This document shows, piece after piece, positions 56,601-63,722 of a stretch of DNA of 64,000 nucleotides. The DNA is taken from the NCBI RefSeq assembly GCF_005222815.1, contig NZ_STGB01000006.1, forward strand, positions 988,075-1,052,074, in the 5' to 3' direction. The notes beneath the pieces were generated by a model, which searched no databases, was not told the origin of the DNA, and saw only the letters and a list, made by a program, of their open reading frames with translations. Within the stretch, counting starts at the first letter, position 1. The number at the start of each line of letters is the position of its first letter. This DNA comes from Roseomonas sp. AR75. GTDB lineage: Bacteria; Pseudomonadota; Alphaproteobacteria; Acetobacterales; Acetobacteraceae. Position numbers and translations under genes: made by a program.

Positions 56601-59015
56601 GGTGTTCCGCCAGAAGCCCAGGCTGCCGTACTTGGCCCCGACATTGGTGGAGAACGCTCCCTGCAGCGTCCGGCCGACCAGGTCCGTCAGCCCGTCGCCG
56701 TCCAGGTCGGCGAAGGCGTGGGTCTGCAGCAGGGCGAATTCGGCGCCATTGAGGGGATTGTCCGTCCCTGTCAGCGCGACGTAGTCGGGGTTCTCCGCGG
56801 TGCCGATATTCTTCCACACCTGCGTGCCGCCATACTTCTGGCTCAAGTCAGTGCTGAGGACGCTGGTGCCCACGATCTCCGCCAGCCCGTCGCCGTCGAG
56901 ATCCACGAAGTTGGGCGCGAGGCCCAGGCCGGCCGTCGAGCCGGCCGGCGGGATCAGAAGCTCGGTTGGCAGCAGCGCGGCGAGCGCCGCATCGTTCTGG
57001 AAGGCGCCGGAGGCGTTCGTGCCGAGGCGCTGTCCCGCCGCGTCCACCATGTCGATGGTCAGGGTCCGTGACGGGGTCGGCGTGTCGCTGGCATTGGCAT
57101 AGGTCAGCTGCTCGATCAGCGCCTCCACGCCGGCGGAATTGGCCGCGGCGTTCAGCGCCACCGTGAAGCTGGTGCCGACGCCGCCGGTGGCGGTGCCGAT
57201 CACCACGCCGCCGAAGCGCACCTGCGTGCCGTCGAAGCCGATCTGGCCGGCGCCGTTCCCCTGATGCGCGATGGAGACCCGATCCTCGGCCAGCAGCCCG
57301 GAGACGGTCAGGCTGCCGCCCGCGAGCGAATACCCCGCGGTGAAGATGACGTCGGTGTCGATCCGCTGCGGCGCGGCGTTGACCACGGGTTCGGGGAAGG
57401 TGAGGGCCAGCGCGAGGCCTGCCAGTCTCGGCGGCTCCGCGAGGTCGGTCACGGTGATGGCGACCGCGCGGCTGTCGCTGCCGAGGCCGTCGCTGGCGAC
57501 GACGTTGATGTCGTAGACGTTGTTCCCGCCGGCATCGAGCGGCGCCTCGAAATCCGGCATGGCCTTGAAGCGGACCGCGCCATCCGGGCCGATGGTGAAC
57601 AGCGCCGCATCCGCGCCGGTCAGCGACCAGGCGATGGGGTTGGGCCCGTCCGGATCGGTCGCCGTGGCGAGGTAAAGGACGTTGCTGAACCAGCCGCCCT
57701 CCTGCACGTTGGTGGCGGCGCCGGAGGTGATGGTCGGCGCCGCCGTGACGGCGACGGCGATGGACGGCAGCGGCGTGATGTCCAGCCGCACCACGGGCAA
57801 ATTGCCGCGGAAGTCGAAGACGGCGAGGTCGAGCCGCCCGTCGCCCGTCAGGTCTATGGCGACCGGCTTGGCGCGGTCGTTGGGCGTCACGATCCCGTTG
57901 AACGGGTTCGCCGTGCCGGCCAGCGGGGAGAAGGCCGGGGCCGTGGGGCCGCCCGTATTCTCCCATGCCAGGACCTGCCGGGTCAGGTTGCCGACGACGA
58001 GGTCCCGGTCGCCGTCGCCGTCGAGGTCCATGAAGGTCGGCGCACTGAGGTAGCCGACATCGATCCCGGCGAAGGGATTGGTGGCGAAGGGGGCGAAGGC
58101 CGGCGCCAGGGCCGTGCCGGTGTTGCGCCAAGCCTGCAGCGTGCCATCGGAATTGCCCGCGACCAGATCGAGCAGCCCGTCGCCATCGAGGTCCACGAAG
58201 ACGGGCAGGCTCAGGTAGCCGCCGCCGATGCCGTTGAAGGGATTGGCCGCGCCGGTCTGCTCGGTGAAGGCCGGCGCCTGGGCCGTGCCGGTGTTCCGCC
58301 AATAGCGGAACTGGCCGGTGCCGTTGGCGACCAGCATGTCGGGATCGCCATCGCCGTCCAGGTCCGCCAGCGCAGGCGCGGAGTAGTAGCCGGCGGCGAT
58401 GCTGCCGAAGAGGGCGGCGCTCTGCGCGGTGAAGGCGGGCGCGGCGGCGGTGCCGGTGTTCTTCCACCAGGCAATGCCGCCGTATTGGCCGCCGGCGACG
58501 AGGTCCAGCTTGCCGTCGCCGTCCAGATCGGCGAAGGCGGGCGTGGCGTGGTACGCGGCGAAGCTGACGCCGATGAAGGGGGTAATGCTTGTCAGCCCGC
58601 CGAATTGCGAGGTGCCCTGCAGATGCCCGCCCGCCGCGTCCACCACGTCCAGCGTCAGCGTGCGGTTGGTGGTGGGGGTGGCGCTGACATTGGCGTAGCT
58701 CAGCGCCTGGATCAGCGCATCCACCGCCGCCGCGGTGACGTTGCCGTTGAAGGTGACGACGAAGCTGGTGCCGATGCCGCCGGACGCGCTGCCGATGCTG
58801 GTGCCGCCGAAGCCGACCGTGGTGCCGTCGAAGGTGATGCCGCCGGCGCCGGCGAGGATGGAGACGCGGTCCTCGGCGAGCAGGCCGCCGACCACCAGCT
58901 GGCCGCCGGCCAGGACCGCGGCGCTGGCGAAGGCGACGTCGGCATCGAGGAGCTGCGGGTCCGTATCGCCGATGATGCTCAGGCTCGGGGCGAGATCCCG
59001 GATGCTGGACGGCAT
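53613..59015 (-). CDS. Large RTX/FG-GAP repeat secreted protein
   Basis: 1,800 residues from MPSSIRDLAPSLSIIG; a further 34-residue extension is less likely. There is no Sec signal, so type I secretion by a C-terminal signal (ending LAATDLVIA) is likely. In order, it has a conserved unit (DADVAFASAAVLAGGQLVV), five FG-GAP/VCBS repeats with DLDGDG loops (58,560-57,810), and a cadherin-like domain (57,670-57,445). A second copy of the unit (DTDVIFTAGYSLAGGSLTV) follows, then five more FG-GAP repeats (56,910-56,060), tandem-95-like domains, and RTX GGxGxD nonapeptides (55,330-53,930). All bind calcium. It is probably an adhesin or surface protein. No transporter genes are adjacent. Confidence 0.9.
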   Translation of the reverse strand: MPSSIRDLAPSLSIIGDTDPQLLDADVAFASAAVLAGGQLVVGGLLAEDRVSILAGAGGITFDGTTVGFGGTSIGSASGGIGTSFVVTFNGNVTAAAVDALIQALSYANVSATPTTNRTLTLDVVDAAGGHLQGTSQFGGLTSITPFIGVSFAAYHATPAFADLDGDGKLDLVAGGQYGGIAWWKNTGTAAAPAFTAQSAALFGSIAAGYYSAPALADLDGDGDPDMLVANGTGQFRYWRNTGTAQAPAFTEQTGAANPFNGIGGGYLSLPVFVDLDGDGLLDLVAGNSDGTLQAWRNTGTALAPAFAPFATNPFAGIDVGYLSAPTFMDLDGDGDRDLVVGNLTRQVLAWENTGGPTAPAFSPLAGTANPFNGIVTPNDRAKPVAIDLTGDGRLDLAVFDFRGNLPVVRLDITPLPSIAVAVTAAPTITSGAATNVQEGGWFSNVLYLATATDPDGPNPIAWSLTGADAALFTIGPDGAVRFKAMPDFEAPLDAGGNNVYDINVVASDGLGSDSRAVAITVTDLAEPPRLAGLALALTFPEPVVNAAPQRIDTDVIFTAGYSLAGGSLTVSGLLAEDRVSIAHQGNGAGQIGFDGTQVRFGGVVIGTATGGVGTSFTVALNAAANSAGVEALIEQLTYANASDTPTPSRTLTIDMVDAAGQRLGTNASGAFQNDAALAALLPTELLIPPAGSTAGLGLAPNFVDLDGDGLAEIVGTSVLSTDLSQKYGGTQVWKNIGTAENPDYVALTGTDNPLNGAEFALLQTHAFADLDGDGLTDLVGRTLQGAFSTNVGAKYGSLGFWRNTGTETAPVFTAVTGLDNPVGGIAVGPTASLAFGDLNGDGLQDLIVGRSTDTTNFSAAPIVLDAWLNTGTATQPVFTKLSGAADPFAGLQFPGGALAGFTLADLNGDGRPDLVATVVNTTSVIANSSLRIWLNGDGVFTELDAADNPFTGLFFDGSLTPVKPLPTGQPRFVDLNGDGVQEVVLATFPGDSLATATIADLSLSVFSGGVKPATVTIGVTAEDDAPRGPALQALAPLAEDGTRLLTTAALLAGWADPEGKPLSLTNLAQISGRPSTLLDNGNGTWLFTPAAHDDSGVAFQFTVSDGLVSANGVAMLDLTPVNDAPVGDVALSATDSQLTASATLTDADGMGAVTLQWQSRAGAGAWTDIAGATGPNLLPGPALAGLGLRAVARYTDGGGTAEEVASTSIGQMGTEGADSLTGSAQPSVFFGRGGGDRLAGGDGNETLNGEGGADTLTGGKGDDRLAGGAGDDSVDGGLGTDTTVLSGLRADYLVNALGGGLFTVVDLRAGQPEGADTVSGVEFLEFADTLVAVSGSGGPGSGDDVLEGDAGANTIDALGGNDAVSGLGGADRLLGGAGNDSLYGGAQNDTLDGGTGNDSLVGEAGADSMAGGVGNDAYDVDNIADKTLELRDAGSDTVFSSVTWTLAANFEDLVLTGNAAINGTGNSLSNVITGNDAANQLVGAGKADTLIGGGGNDLYLPDATDTLIEQDGGGYDTVILNASFALSDHIEELRFNGTANARGDGNAANNLMVGNVGNNRLLGYDGNDTLSGGQGNDTLQGGEGADSLVGGEGVDRLDGGNGDDTYLIGDLDQIIELVGGGTDTVLSSISYTLTPTVENLTLLGNGDLTATGNALANVITGNGGSNLLRGLGEADRLSGGQGNDTIEGGVGADTLTGGGGFDRYLWLVPNEGGDTLTDFRPGDDLLTFASATFGGLPVGALDAARFASNAPSAAIGQFVYTKATGVLMWDADGTGGGAAITIATLSNKPTLAATDLVIA

Positions 59016-59321
59016 GGCGCTTCCCTGTCTGGACGATCGGCCGTCCATTAGGGACAAGGTAACAGATGCAGTTAGTTTCGCCAGGATGGGTAGGATGGGG
59101 TTGGAAATGCGCGTCACGCCGGAGGCGTCGCAGCGTGCCCCGCTTTGCCTGCTGGCATGTTCGTATCATGTTCGTGCCCCGCCGTTCTCCGGAGCTCTGA
59201 TGCCCGTCTGGTCCGTGTTGCGAACCCCTGCCTTCGGAGCCGCACGATGCCGAGGCGCCGGGGTTGCGCCGACGACCGCCGGATTGCGTGCTGCCGCCGC
59301 AGCGCGGCCGGCCGGGGCGGC
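59016..59321. promoter_or_regulatory. Divergent gap between RTX and TIGR03032-like genes
   Basis: A 306-bp gap without a gene. It holds a lower-GC stretch at 59,047-59,083 near the RTX start, and CATGTTCGT twice, at 59,156-59,164 and 59,167-59,175. The copies are spaced by one helical turn (11 bp), so a protein could bind both on one DNA face. No defined promoter boxes are seen. Confidence 0.45.
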
Positions 59322-60410
59322 ATGAGCGCCGCGCCCGCGCCTGCGTCGGGGCCGCCGCAGGGGGGCGCTCCGGGGCCGATGCTGCTCGCCTCCCCAGGGT
59401 TCACCGGCTGGCTGGCCGAGGCGGGGCTGAGTCTGGCCTTAACCACCTACCAGGCTGGGCGGCTGATCCTGATCGGCCGCCGGCATGATGGGTCGCTGCG
59501 CGGGCATGAGCGGATGATCGAGCAGTGCCAGGGCCTCTGGACCGACGGCAATACGCTGTGGGCCAGCGGCAAGGCCATGCTGTGGCGCTTCGTCAACGAC
59601 CTGCCGCCGGGGCGCGCCACGCCGCAGGGCGCCGAGCGTCGCTTCGTGCCGCGCGAGGGGCGGGTAACCGGCGCCCTCGACATCCACGACATCGGCCAGG
59701 GCGCGATGGCGGACATGGCTGCGCCGGGGCCGGTCTTCGTCAACACGCTGTTCTCCTGCCTGGCGACGATCAGCGAGACGGCGAGCTTCCGCGCGCTGTG
59801 GCGGCCGCGCTTCGTCAGTGCCGTGCTGCCGGAGGATCGCTGCCACCTGAACGGGCTGGCGATGGACGGCGCCCGCCCGGCCTTCGTCACGGCGATCGGC
59901 CGCAGCGATGTCGCCGATGGCTGGCGCGAGCGGCGCGCCGATGGCGGCGTCGTGGTGGAGGTGGCGAGCGGGGAGGTCGTGGCGGCAGGGCTTTCCATGC
60001 CGCATTCGCCCCGCCTGCACGAGGGCCGGCTCTGGCTGCTCAATTCGGGCCGGGGCGAGCTCGGCGTGTTGGATCCGCGCGATGGCGGCTTCACCCCGGT
60101 GGCCTTCTGCCCGGGCTACGCGCGGGGCCTGGCCTTCGCCGGGCGCTGGGCCGTGGTGGGACTCTCGCGGCCGCGCGGCAACCAGACCTTCGAGGGGCTG
60201 CCGCTGGAAGGGTTGCTCGCCGAGAAGGGCGCCGTGCCGCGATGCGGCCTGCTGGTGGTGGACTGCGTCACCGGCCAGGTCGCGCAATGGCTGCGCTTCG
60301 CGCACACGATCGAGGAGCTCTACGACGTGGCCGTGCTGCCCGGGGTGCGGCAGGCCGAGGCGATCGGCTTCCTGGGCGAGGAGATCGCGCGCACGGTGCG
60401 CCCGGAGTGA
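59322..60410 (+). CDS. TIGR03032/DUF4915-like conserved protein
   Basis: 362 residues. The beta-rich body has LTTYQAGRLILIGRRHDGSL, GLWTDGNTLWASGKAMLWRF, DIHDIGQGAMADMAAPGPVF, VNTLFSCLATIS and EDRCHLNGLAMDGARPAFVTA. SMPHSPRLHEGRLWLLNSGRGELG and RGLAFAGRWAVVGLSRPRGN follow, which I recall as TIGR03032. The family folds as a propeller, has no known reaction, and often occurs beside giant repeat proteins. ATG 59,322 is preferred. It is divergent from the RTX gene and just ahead of a small gene, so it may serve export or modification of the RTX protein. Confidence 0.8.
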   Translation: MSAAPAPASGPPQGGAPGPMLLASPGFTGWLAEAGLSLALTTYQAGRLILIGRRHDGSLRGHERMIEQCQGLWTDGNTLWASGKAMLWRFVNDLPPGRATPQGAERRFVPREGRVTGALDIHDIGQGAMADMAAPGPVFVNTLFSCLATISETASFRALWRPRFVSAVLPEDRCHLNGLAMDGARPAFVTAIGRSDVADGWRERRADGGVVVEVASGEVVAAGLSMPHSPRLHEGRLWLLNSGRGELGVLDPRDGGFTPVAFCPGYARGLAFAGRWAVVGLSRPRGNQTFEGLPLEGLLAEKGAVPRCGLLVVDCVTGQVAQWLRFAHTIEELYDVAVLPGVRQAEAIGFLGEEIARTVRPE

Positions 60411-60441
60411 GGCCGGTTCTTGCCGCGATGCAGGCTGCCGC

Positions 60442-60978
60442 ATGTCGCCTGTGACGCCTGTGCCGCTGCCCGATGCCGCCCTCGCGCTGCTGCAGGCGCG
60501 CTGCCCGGGCGCGAGACTGGCTCGGGCGGCGAACATCGCGTTCTCGCTCGGCCTCGTGCTGCCGCTGCTGGCACGGACCGCGCCCTTTTCGCTGGCGCCG
60601 CTCGGCCTCAGGGTGCCGCTGACGGCGGGGGAACTCACGCGCGGGCACCATCTGATGGTGCTGCGCGGCTCGCCGGCGGCCTTGGTGGCCTATGCCGGCT
60701 GGGCTGCCTGCACGGCGGCGCAGGCCGAGGGGTTCCTTGGCGACGCCGGTATCAGCGCCTTGGATTTCTCGCGGCGGGAGGGCGAAGCGATCGCGTTCCT
60801 CACCCTCGCCGCGCTCGATGCCGGGGCGGGCGCGGGGCTGGAAGTCGCGCTGCGCACCGTGCTGGCCGGCACGCCCTACGTTGCTCGCCGCACCCATGCC
60901 GCCGCGCCACAACGGGCGGTGGTCAGGCGCGGCGTGCTGACACTGCCCTCGGCATTGCGGAGGGCAGCCGCATCATAG
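60442..60978 (+). CDS. Small protein distantly like RTX-activating acyltransferases (HlyC)
   Basis: 178 residues. The middle resembles HlyC in layout: HHLMVLRGSPAALVAYAGWA (HlyC has PVAYCSWANLS) and then RREGEAIAFLTLAALDAGAG (HlyC has SGDRKWFIDWIAPFGD). The catalytic His near the N-terminus and the Asp of IDWIAP have no counterpart, so if related it is inactive or differs in mechanism. It is 31 bp after the TIGR03032-like gene, near the RTX gene. The relation is a guess from pattern, not a search. Confidence 0.4.
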   Translation: MSPVTPVPLPDAALALLQARCPGARLARAANIAFSLGLVLPLLARTAPFSLAPLGLRVPLTAGELTRGHHLMVLRGSPAALVAYAGWAACTAAQAEGFLGDAGISALDFSRREGEAIAFLTLAALDAGAGAGLEVALRTVLAGTPYVARRTHAAAPQRAVVRRGVLTLPSALRRAAAS

Positions 60979-61154
60979 CCTGCCGAATTCCTGCTCGGCC
61001 CGCCGCCACAGCTGGGCTGTAAAGCGCCTGGTCTTGACACCTGTGCGCGGAAGCTTGGTGCAGCGCCTGCGACGCGGCATCGGTCAGCGCGCCTCGCGCG
61101 CGATCTGCCCGTCGAAGCCCATGACCCCGGGCTGCGCGAAGGCCCAGCCTTTCT
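60979..61154 (-). other. Gene fragments, probably phage-derived
   Basis: No intact gene. The minus strand reads GPLKKGWAFAQPGVMGFDG then QIAREAR and a stop (61,080-61,160). A second short frame, MPRRRRCTKLPRTGVKTRRF, overlaps the end of the preceding plus-strand gene. Both look like remains of genes continuing the tail-like fragment to the right. Confidence 0.35.
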
Positions 61155-61602
61155 TCAAGGGCCCCACTCGAAGCGCAGAAACGTCCGGCTCGGATCATTG
61201 CCGTAGTACACGAGCCCGAACGTCCCGCTCGGCCCGCAGGTGACGCGGAACTGATGGCCGGCAAGACGGTAATGGTCGCCTTCGGCACGTCGATGGTCTG
61301 ATCCGGCGTGCCGCCTGGATGCGAGGTGGTGCCCTCGCTGACGGTGTCCCACGTCGAGCCGCCGTTCGTGCTGCGCTGGATGCGCGCGAAGACCGTGCCT
61401 GCCGCGGAGCCGCCTTGTCCGTCATGCCGGCCGCGCGCCCAGATCTTCGCCGAGCCGACGCCGGCCGGCAGGGTGGCGATGCTGCTGGTGGGGCTGAAGG
61501 CGTTCAGCGTGTCGATGGCTTCGGCGTGCCAGACCACGCGCGAGGACGACAGCGCCTGCGACGAGGAGCCAATCGAGGGGCAGCGATTCGGCGAGCAGCA
61601 CT
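61155..61602 (-). pseudogene. Phage tail-like or glycan-binding domain remnant, frameshifted
   Basis: One minus-strand frame reads SSSQALSSSRVVWHAEAID, TLNAFSPTSSIATLPAGVG, KIWARGRHDGQGGSAAGTV, RIQRSTNGGSTWDTVSEG and TSHPGGTPDQTIDVPKATI. The sense then moves to another frame near 61,260 as GHQFRVTCGPSGTFGLVYY and GNDPSRTFLRFEWGP to a stop at 61,155. An upstream TAG near 61,600 and the IS3 element at 61,735 cut it off. The style is that of phage tail or receptor-binding proteins. No function remains. Confidence 0.6.
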
Positions 61603-61763
61603 TCTACCGTAAGACCGCGCTCTTCGATCGGTTCCTGGCTTTCGACGTCAGGACGGAAGCGCAGGTGGCGATCCGGCACTGAGAAGACCCGTCGGGACCG
61701 CGCTGTCAATCGGCACGCAAACGGGACCCCGGATTGGAGTGGGCCCCTGGAGCCGGACAGGCA

Positions 61764-62660
61764 TCAGGCGGCAGCTTTGACTGGGCGCCGGGCCTTCTGC
61801 TCCTCGAACTGCGCTGGGCTCAGGTATCCCAGAGCCGAATGCAGCCGTTTGCGGTTGTAGACCTCCTCGATGAAGCGCGGGAGATCAGCGGCGACCTCCT
61901 CGAAGGTCTCGTATGCCATCGGGTACACGGCCTCGACCTTCAGCGTCTTCATGAAGCTCTCGGCTTTGGCGTTGTCATAGAGATTGCCGCGCCGGCCCAT
62001 GGAGCCGCGTAGGCCATGAGCTTCGAGCAGATCCCGATACGCCTTCGCAGCGTATTGCGAGCCGCGGTCCGAGTGGTGGATGCAGCCGGCGGCAGGCCGC
62101 CGCGCCGCGAGCGCGGCACGCAGGGCGGCAAGCGTCAGCCGGGCATCGATGGAGCGCCCGATCGCATAGCCGACGACGCGGCGCGACCAGGCATCCAGGA
62201 TCACCGCGACATAGGCGAAGCCGCCCGCGACAGGGACGTAGGTCAGGTCGGCCACCCAGAGCTGGTCAGGCCCATCCGGCGCGGCGTCCTTCGCCAAGTC
62301 AGGTAAGATCGGGCCGTCGTGGTCGCTGTCGGTCGTGGCGACGTGCCGCCGGCGGCGTCTCGGCTGCAGGTCATGCTCGCGCATCAGGCGGCGGACCTTC
62401 TTGTGGTTCACCACCATGCCCCGTCGCCGAAGCGCGGCCCCAACCCGGCGCCAGCCATAGGCCTCGAACTCGTCGCAGATCGCCACCATCCCCTCGACCA
62501 GGGCGGTGTCGTCGAGCGCGACCGGCGCCGCGTCGTAGAAGGTGGAGCGGGCGATCCCCATCAGCTCGCATCCCCGCGCGAGCGAGATGCCGGCGGGCCG
62601 GCGATCGCGGATGTAGGCCCGCTTCTCGGCGACGCTCCGGAGCGCACTGCCCCCTTTAGA
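61764..62660 (-). CDS. IS3-family transposase OrfB (DDE domain)
   Basis: Read from the frameshift near 62,655 to the stop at 61,764; an internal ATG at 62,561 opens the independent frame. After the shift the frame gives KGGSALRSVAEKRAYIRDRR, then CELMGIARSTFYDAAPV (HTH_21). The DDE triad is Asp in QLWVADLTYVPV, Asp in CIHHSDRGSQY and Glu in NAKAESFMKTLKVEA. Intact. The TCTAAAGGGGGC (minus strand) at the OrfA/OrfB border is the -1 slippage site usual for the family. Confidence 0.92.
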   Translation of the reverse strand, partial: SKGGSALRSVAEKRAYIRDRRPAGISLARGCELMGIARSTFYDAAPVALDDTALVEGMVAICDEFEAYGWRRVGAALRRRGMVVNHKKVRRLMREHDLQPRRRRRHVATTDSDHDGPILPDLAKDAAPDGPDQLWVADLTYVPVAGGFAYVAVILDAWSRRVVGYAIGRSIDARLTLAALRAALAARRPAAGCIHHSDRGSQYAAKAYRDLLEAHGLRGSMGRRGNLYDNAKAESFMKTLKVEAVYPMAYETFEEVAADLPRFIEEVYNRKRLHSALGYLSPAQFEEQKARRPVKAAA

Positions 62661-62911
62661 GACTCGAGCTCCAGAGCCTGCTTGCCGACAAGGCGCTCAA
62701 GAGCAGCGATGCGCGCCTCATACGCCTGTATGAGATCCATCGCCCGGGCATCCTCGTCGAAGGCGCCGGCCTCGTACTTCTCCACCCATACCCTGATCAG
62801 ATTACGCGAGATGTCGTGGCGCTTGGCGAGCCCATGCAGGGTCTCACCGCCTGGGTATTCCTGCGCGACCTGCCGCTTGAACTCGACGCTGTGAGATCGG
62901 TACTTCGCCAT
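62561..62911 (-). CDS. IS3-family transposase OrfA
   Basis: 116 residues. The helix-turn-helix reads HSVEFKRQVAQEYPGGETLH then GLAKRHDISRNLIRVWVEKY. A leucine-zipper-like helix follows (YEARIAALERLVGKQALELE). The last residues after LKGAVRSGASPRSG are translated only when no slippage occurs. With slippage it fuses to OrfB. Confidence 0.92.
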   Translation of the reverse strand: MAKYRSHSVEFKRQVAQEYPGGETLHGLAKRHDISRNLIRVWVEKYEAGAFDEDARAMDLIQAYEARIAALERLVGKQALELESLKGAVRSGASPRSGPTSAIAGPPASRSRGDAS

Positions 62912-62989
62912 GGGCTTCCATCCTTCGGAAGCCCGGCACCACGGTCAAATCCCAACCGCCCGCCTGTCCGGCTCCAGGGGCCCACTCCA

Positions 62990-63411
62990 CACGCCAGACA
63001 GTTCTGTCTCATCGTGAAGCCATCGGTTGCCGGTGCGCAGATCGATTCAGAGATCCCGCCAACCCCTCAGCCAGTGCCGGTGCGGCCAGGACCAGGCGGC
63101 TCGCCGGGCGAGCCACGGCCCGAGGGGGAAGATCCTGCGTCGCCTCCAGCTAGCCCGCCTCCGTTGCGTCGCTTTCACGGCTCGGTCCGGCTGGATTCAG
63201 CCCGCGTCGGTCGCGACGCTGCGCGGATCGCGGATCGCGGATCGCGGATGAGGTGATTTCGCATCTGGTGGCGCAGATGGGCGCTGAGGTGACCGTAACC
63301 CTTGAAATCGTTGCCACGCTCCTCGGCGGCGCGACAGATCAGTTGGTGCGCACAGTGACGGAGAACGGGCGAGCCCTGAAGTTTGATAGCCAAGGCTTTG
63401 AGCGCGAGTGA
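62990..63411 (+). pseudogene. C-terminal remnant of a DUF499-type ATPase, frameshifted
   Basis: The plus strand reads PPTPQPVPVRPGPGGSPGE, then PPPLRRFHGSVRLDSARVGR and DAARIADRGSRMR and stop. Two bases of frame away it goes on as RIADEVISHLVAQMGAEVTV, TLEIVATLLGGATDQLVRTV and TENGRALKFDSQGFERE to TGA at 63,409. I recall this Pro-rich linker and RFHGSV...GRDAxRIADEV end from DUF499 ATP-binding proteins of anti-phage-type loci. The shift comes from extra copies of GCGGATC at 63,223-63,250. The front of the gene is lost at the IS3 border. Confidence 0.65.
63223..63250 (+). repeat. Tandem 7-bp repeat GCGGATC x3 plus GCGGATG
   Basis: Four head-to-tail 7-mers. The expected protein sequence (DAARIADEV) needs only two, so two copies (14 bp) were added and the frame is broken. 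Replication slippage is the simple cause. Confidence 0.85.
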
Positions 63412-63640
63412 TCGGGCTCTCTTGCTCGATGACAAACTTCGAACTGCCACCCAAACGGAAGTCGAAAACGCAAGCGTTCCCTTGCGCTGCAAGTCTCGGA
63501 ATTATCGGCGATTTTCTCGGCGTACTAGATCCGCCAAGTCAGGAGGTCCGGAGAGAATTAGCCTCCAGAGCGATTTTCGGCCGTCGCCGCGGCAGGCCAG
63601 TCAACAGGTCTATCCCGAAAACCCCAGGGAACCTGCCGCT
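63408..63640 (+). other. Unassigned lower-GC open stretch after the DUF499 remnant
   Basis: A GTG overlapping the preceding TGA opens a frame reading MTNFELPPKRKSKTQAFPC, ASLGIIGDFLGVLDPPSQEV and so on. The first 60-70 residues look protein-like and could be the start of a gene once coupled to the DUF499 gene. The frame then runs into the 34-bp repeat and loses character. No family recognised. Confidence 0.25.
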
Positions 63641-63688
63641 CAGCGCGGCGGTCGGTCAGGCGAAGAACGGGACGTCCATGGGAACTGG

Positions 63689-63722
63689 CGGAGGAAGTGC
63701 TCCCGGATTCGAACGGTCGCTG
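63689..63722 (+). repeat. 34-bp dispersed repeat, copy B
   Basis: CGGAGGAAGTGCTCCCGG followed by ATTCGAACGGTCGCTG; 30 of 34 positions match 53,532-53,565. Both copies follow a similar CATGG...ACTG block. It lies in the decayed right end of the window. Confidence 0.6.

Larger units (their letters stand above)
61735..62989 (-). mobile_element. IS3-family insertion element
   Basis: 1,255 bp with 28-bp perfect terminal inverted repeats at 61,735-61,762 and 62,962-62,989. They begin with TGGAGTGGGCCCCTGG, the TG...CA ends of IS3. It carries orfA and orfB in two frames. The flanks (GGAT left, CACG right) show no target duplication. That suggests a deletion or rearrangement at one end, in keeping with unrelated gene remnants on the two sides. 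Confidence 0.92.

Noticed and set aside
63223..63250. Four 7-bp repeats as a replication or partition iteron
   Set aside because: They sit in frame-related coding remnant sequence, and the ancestral two copies are explained by the protein.
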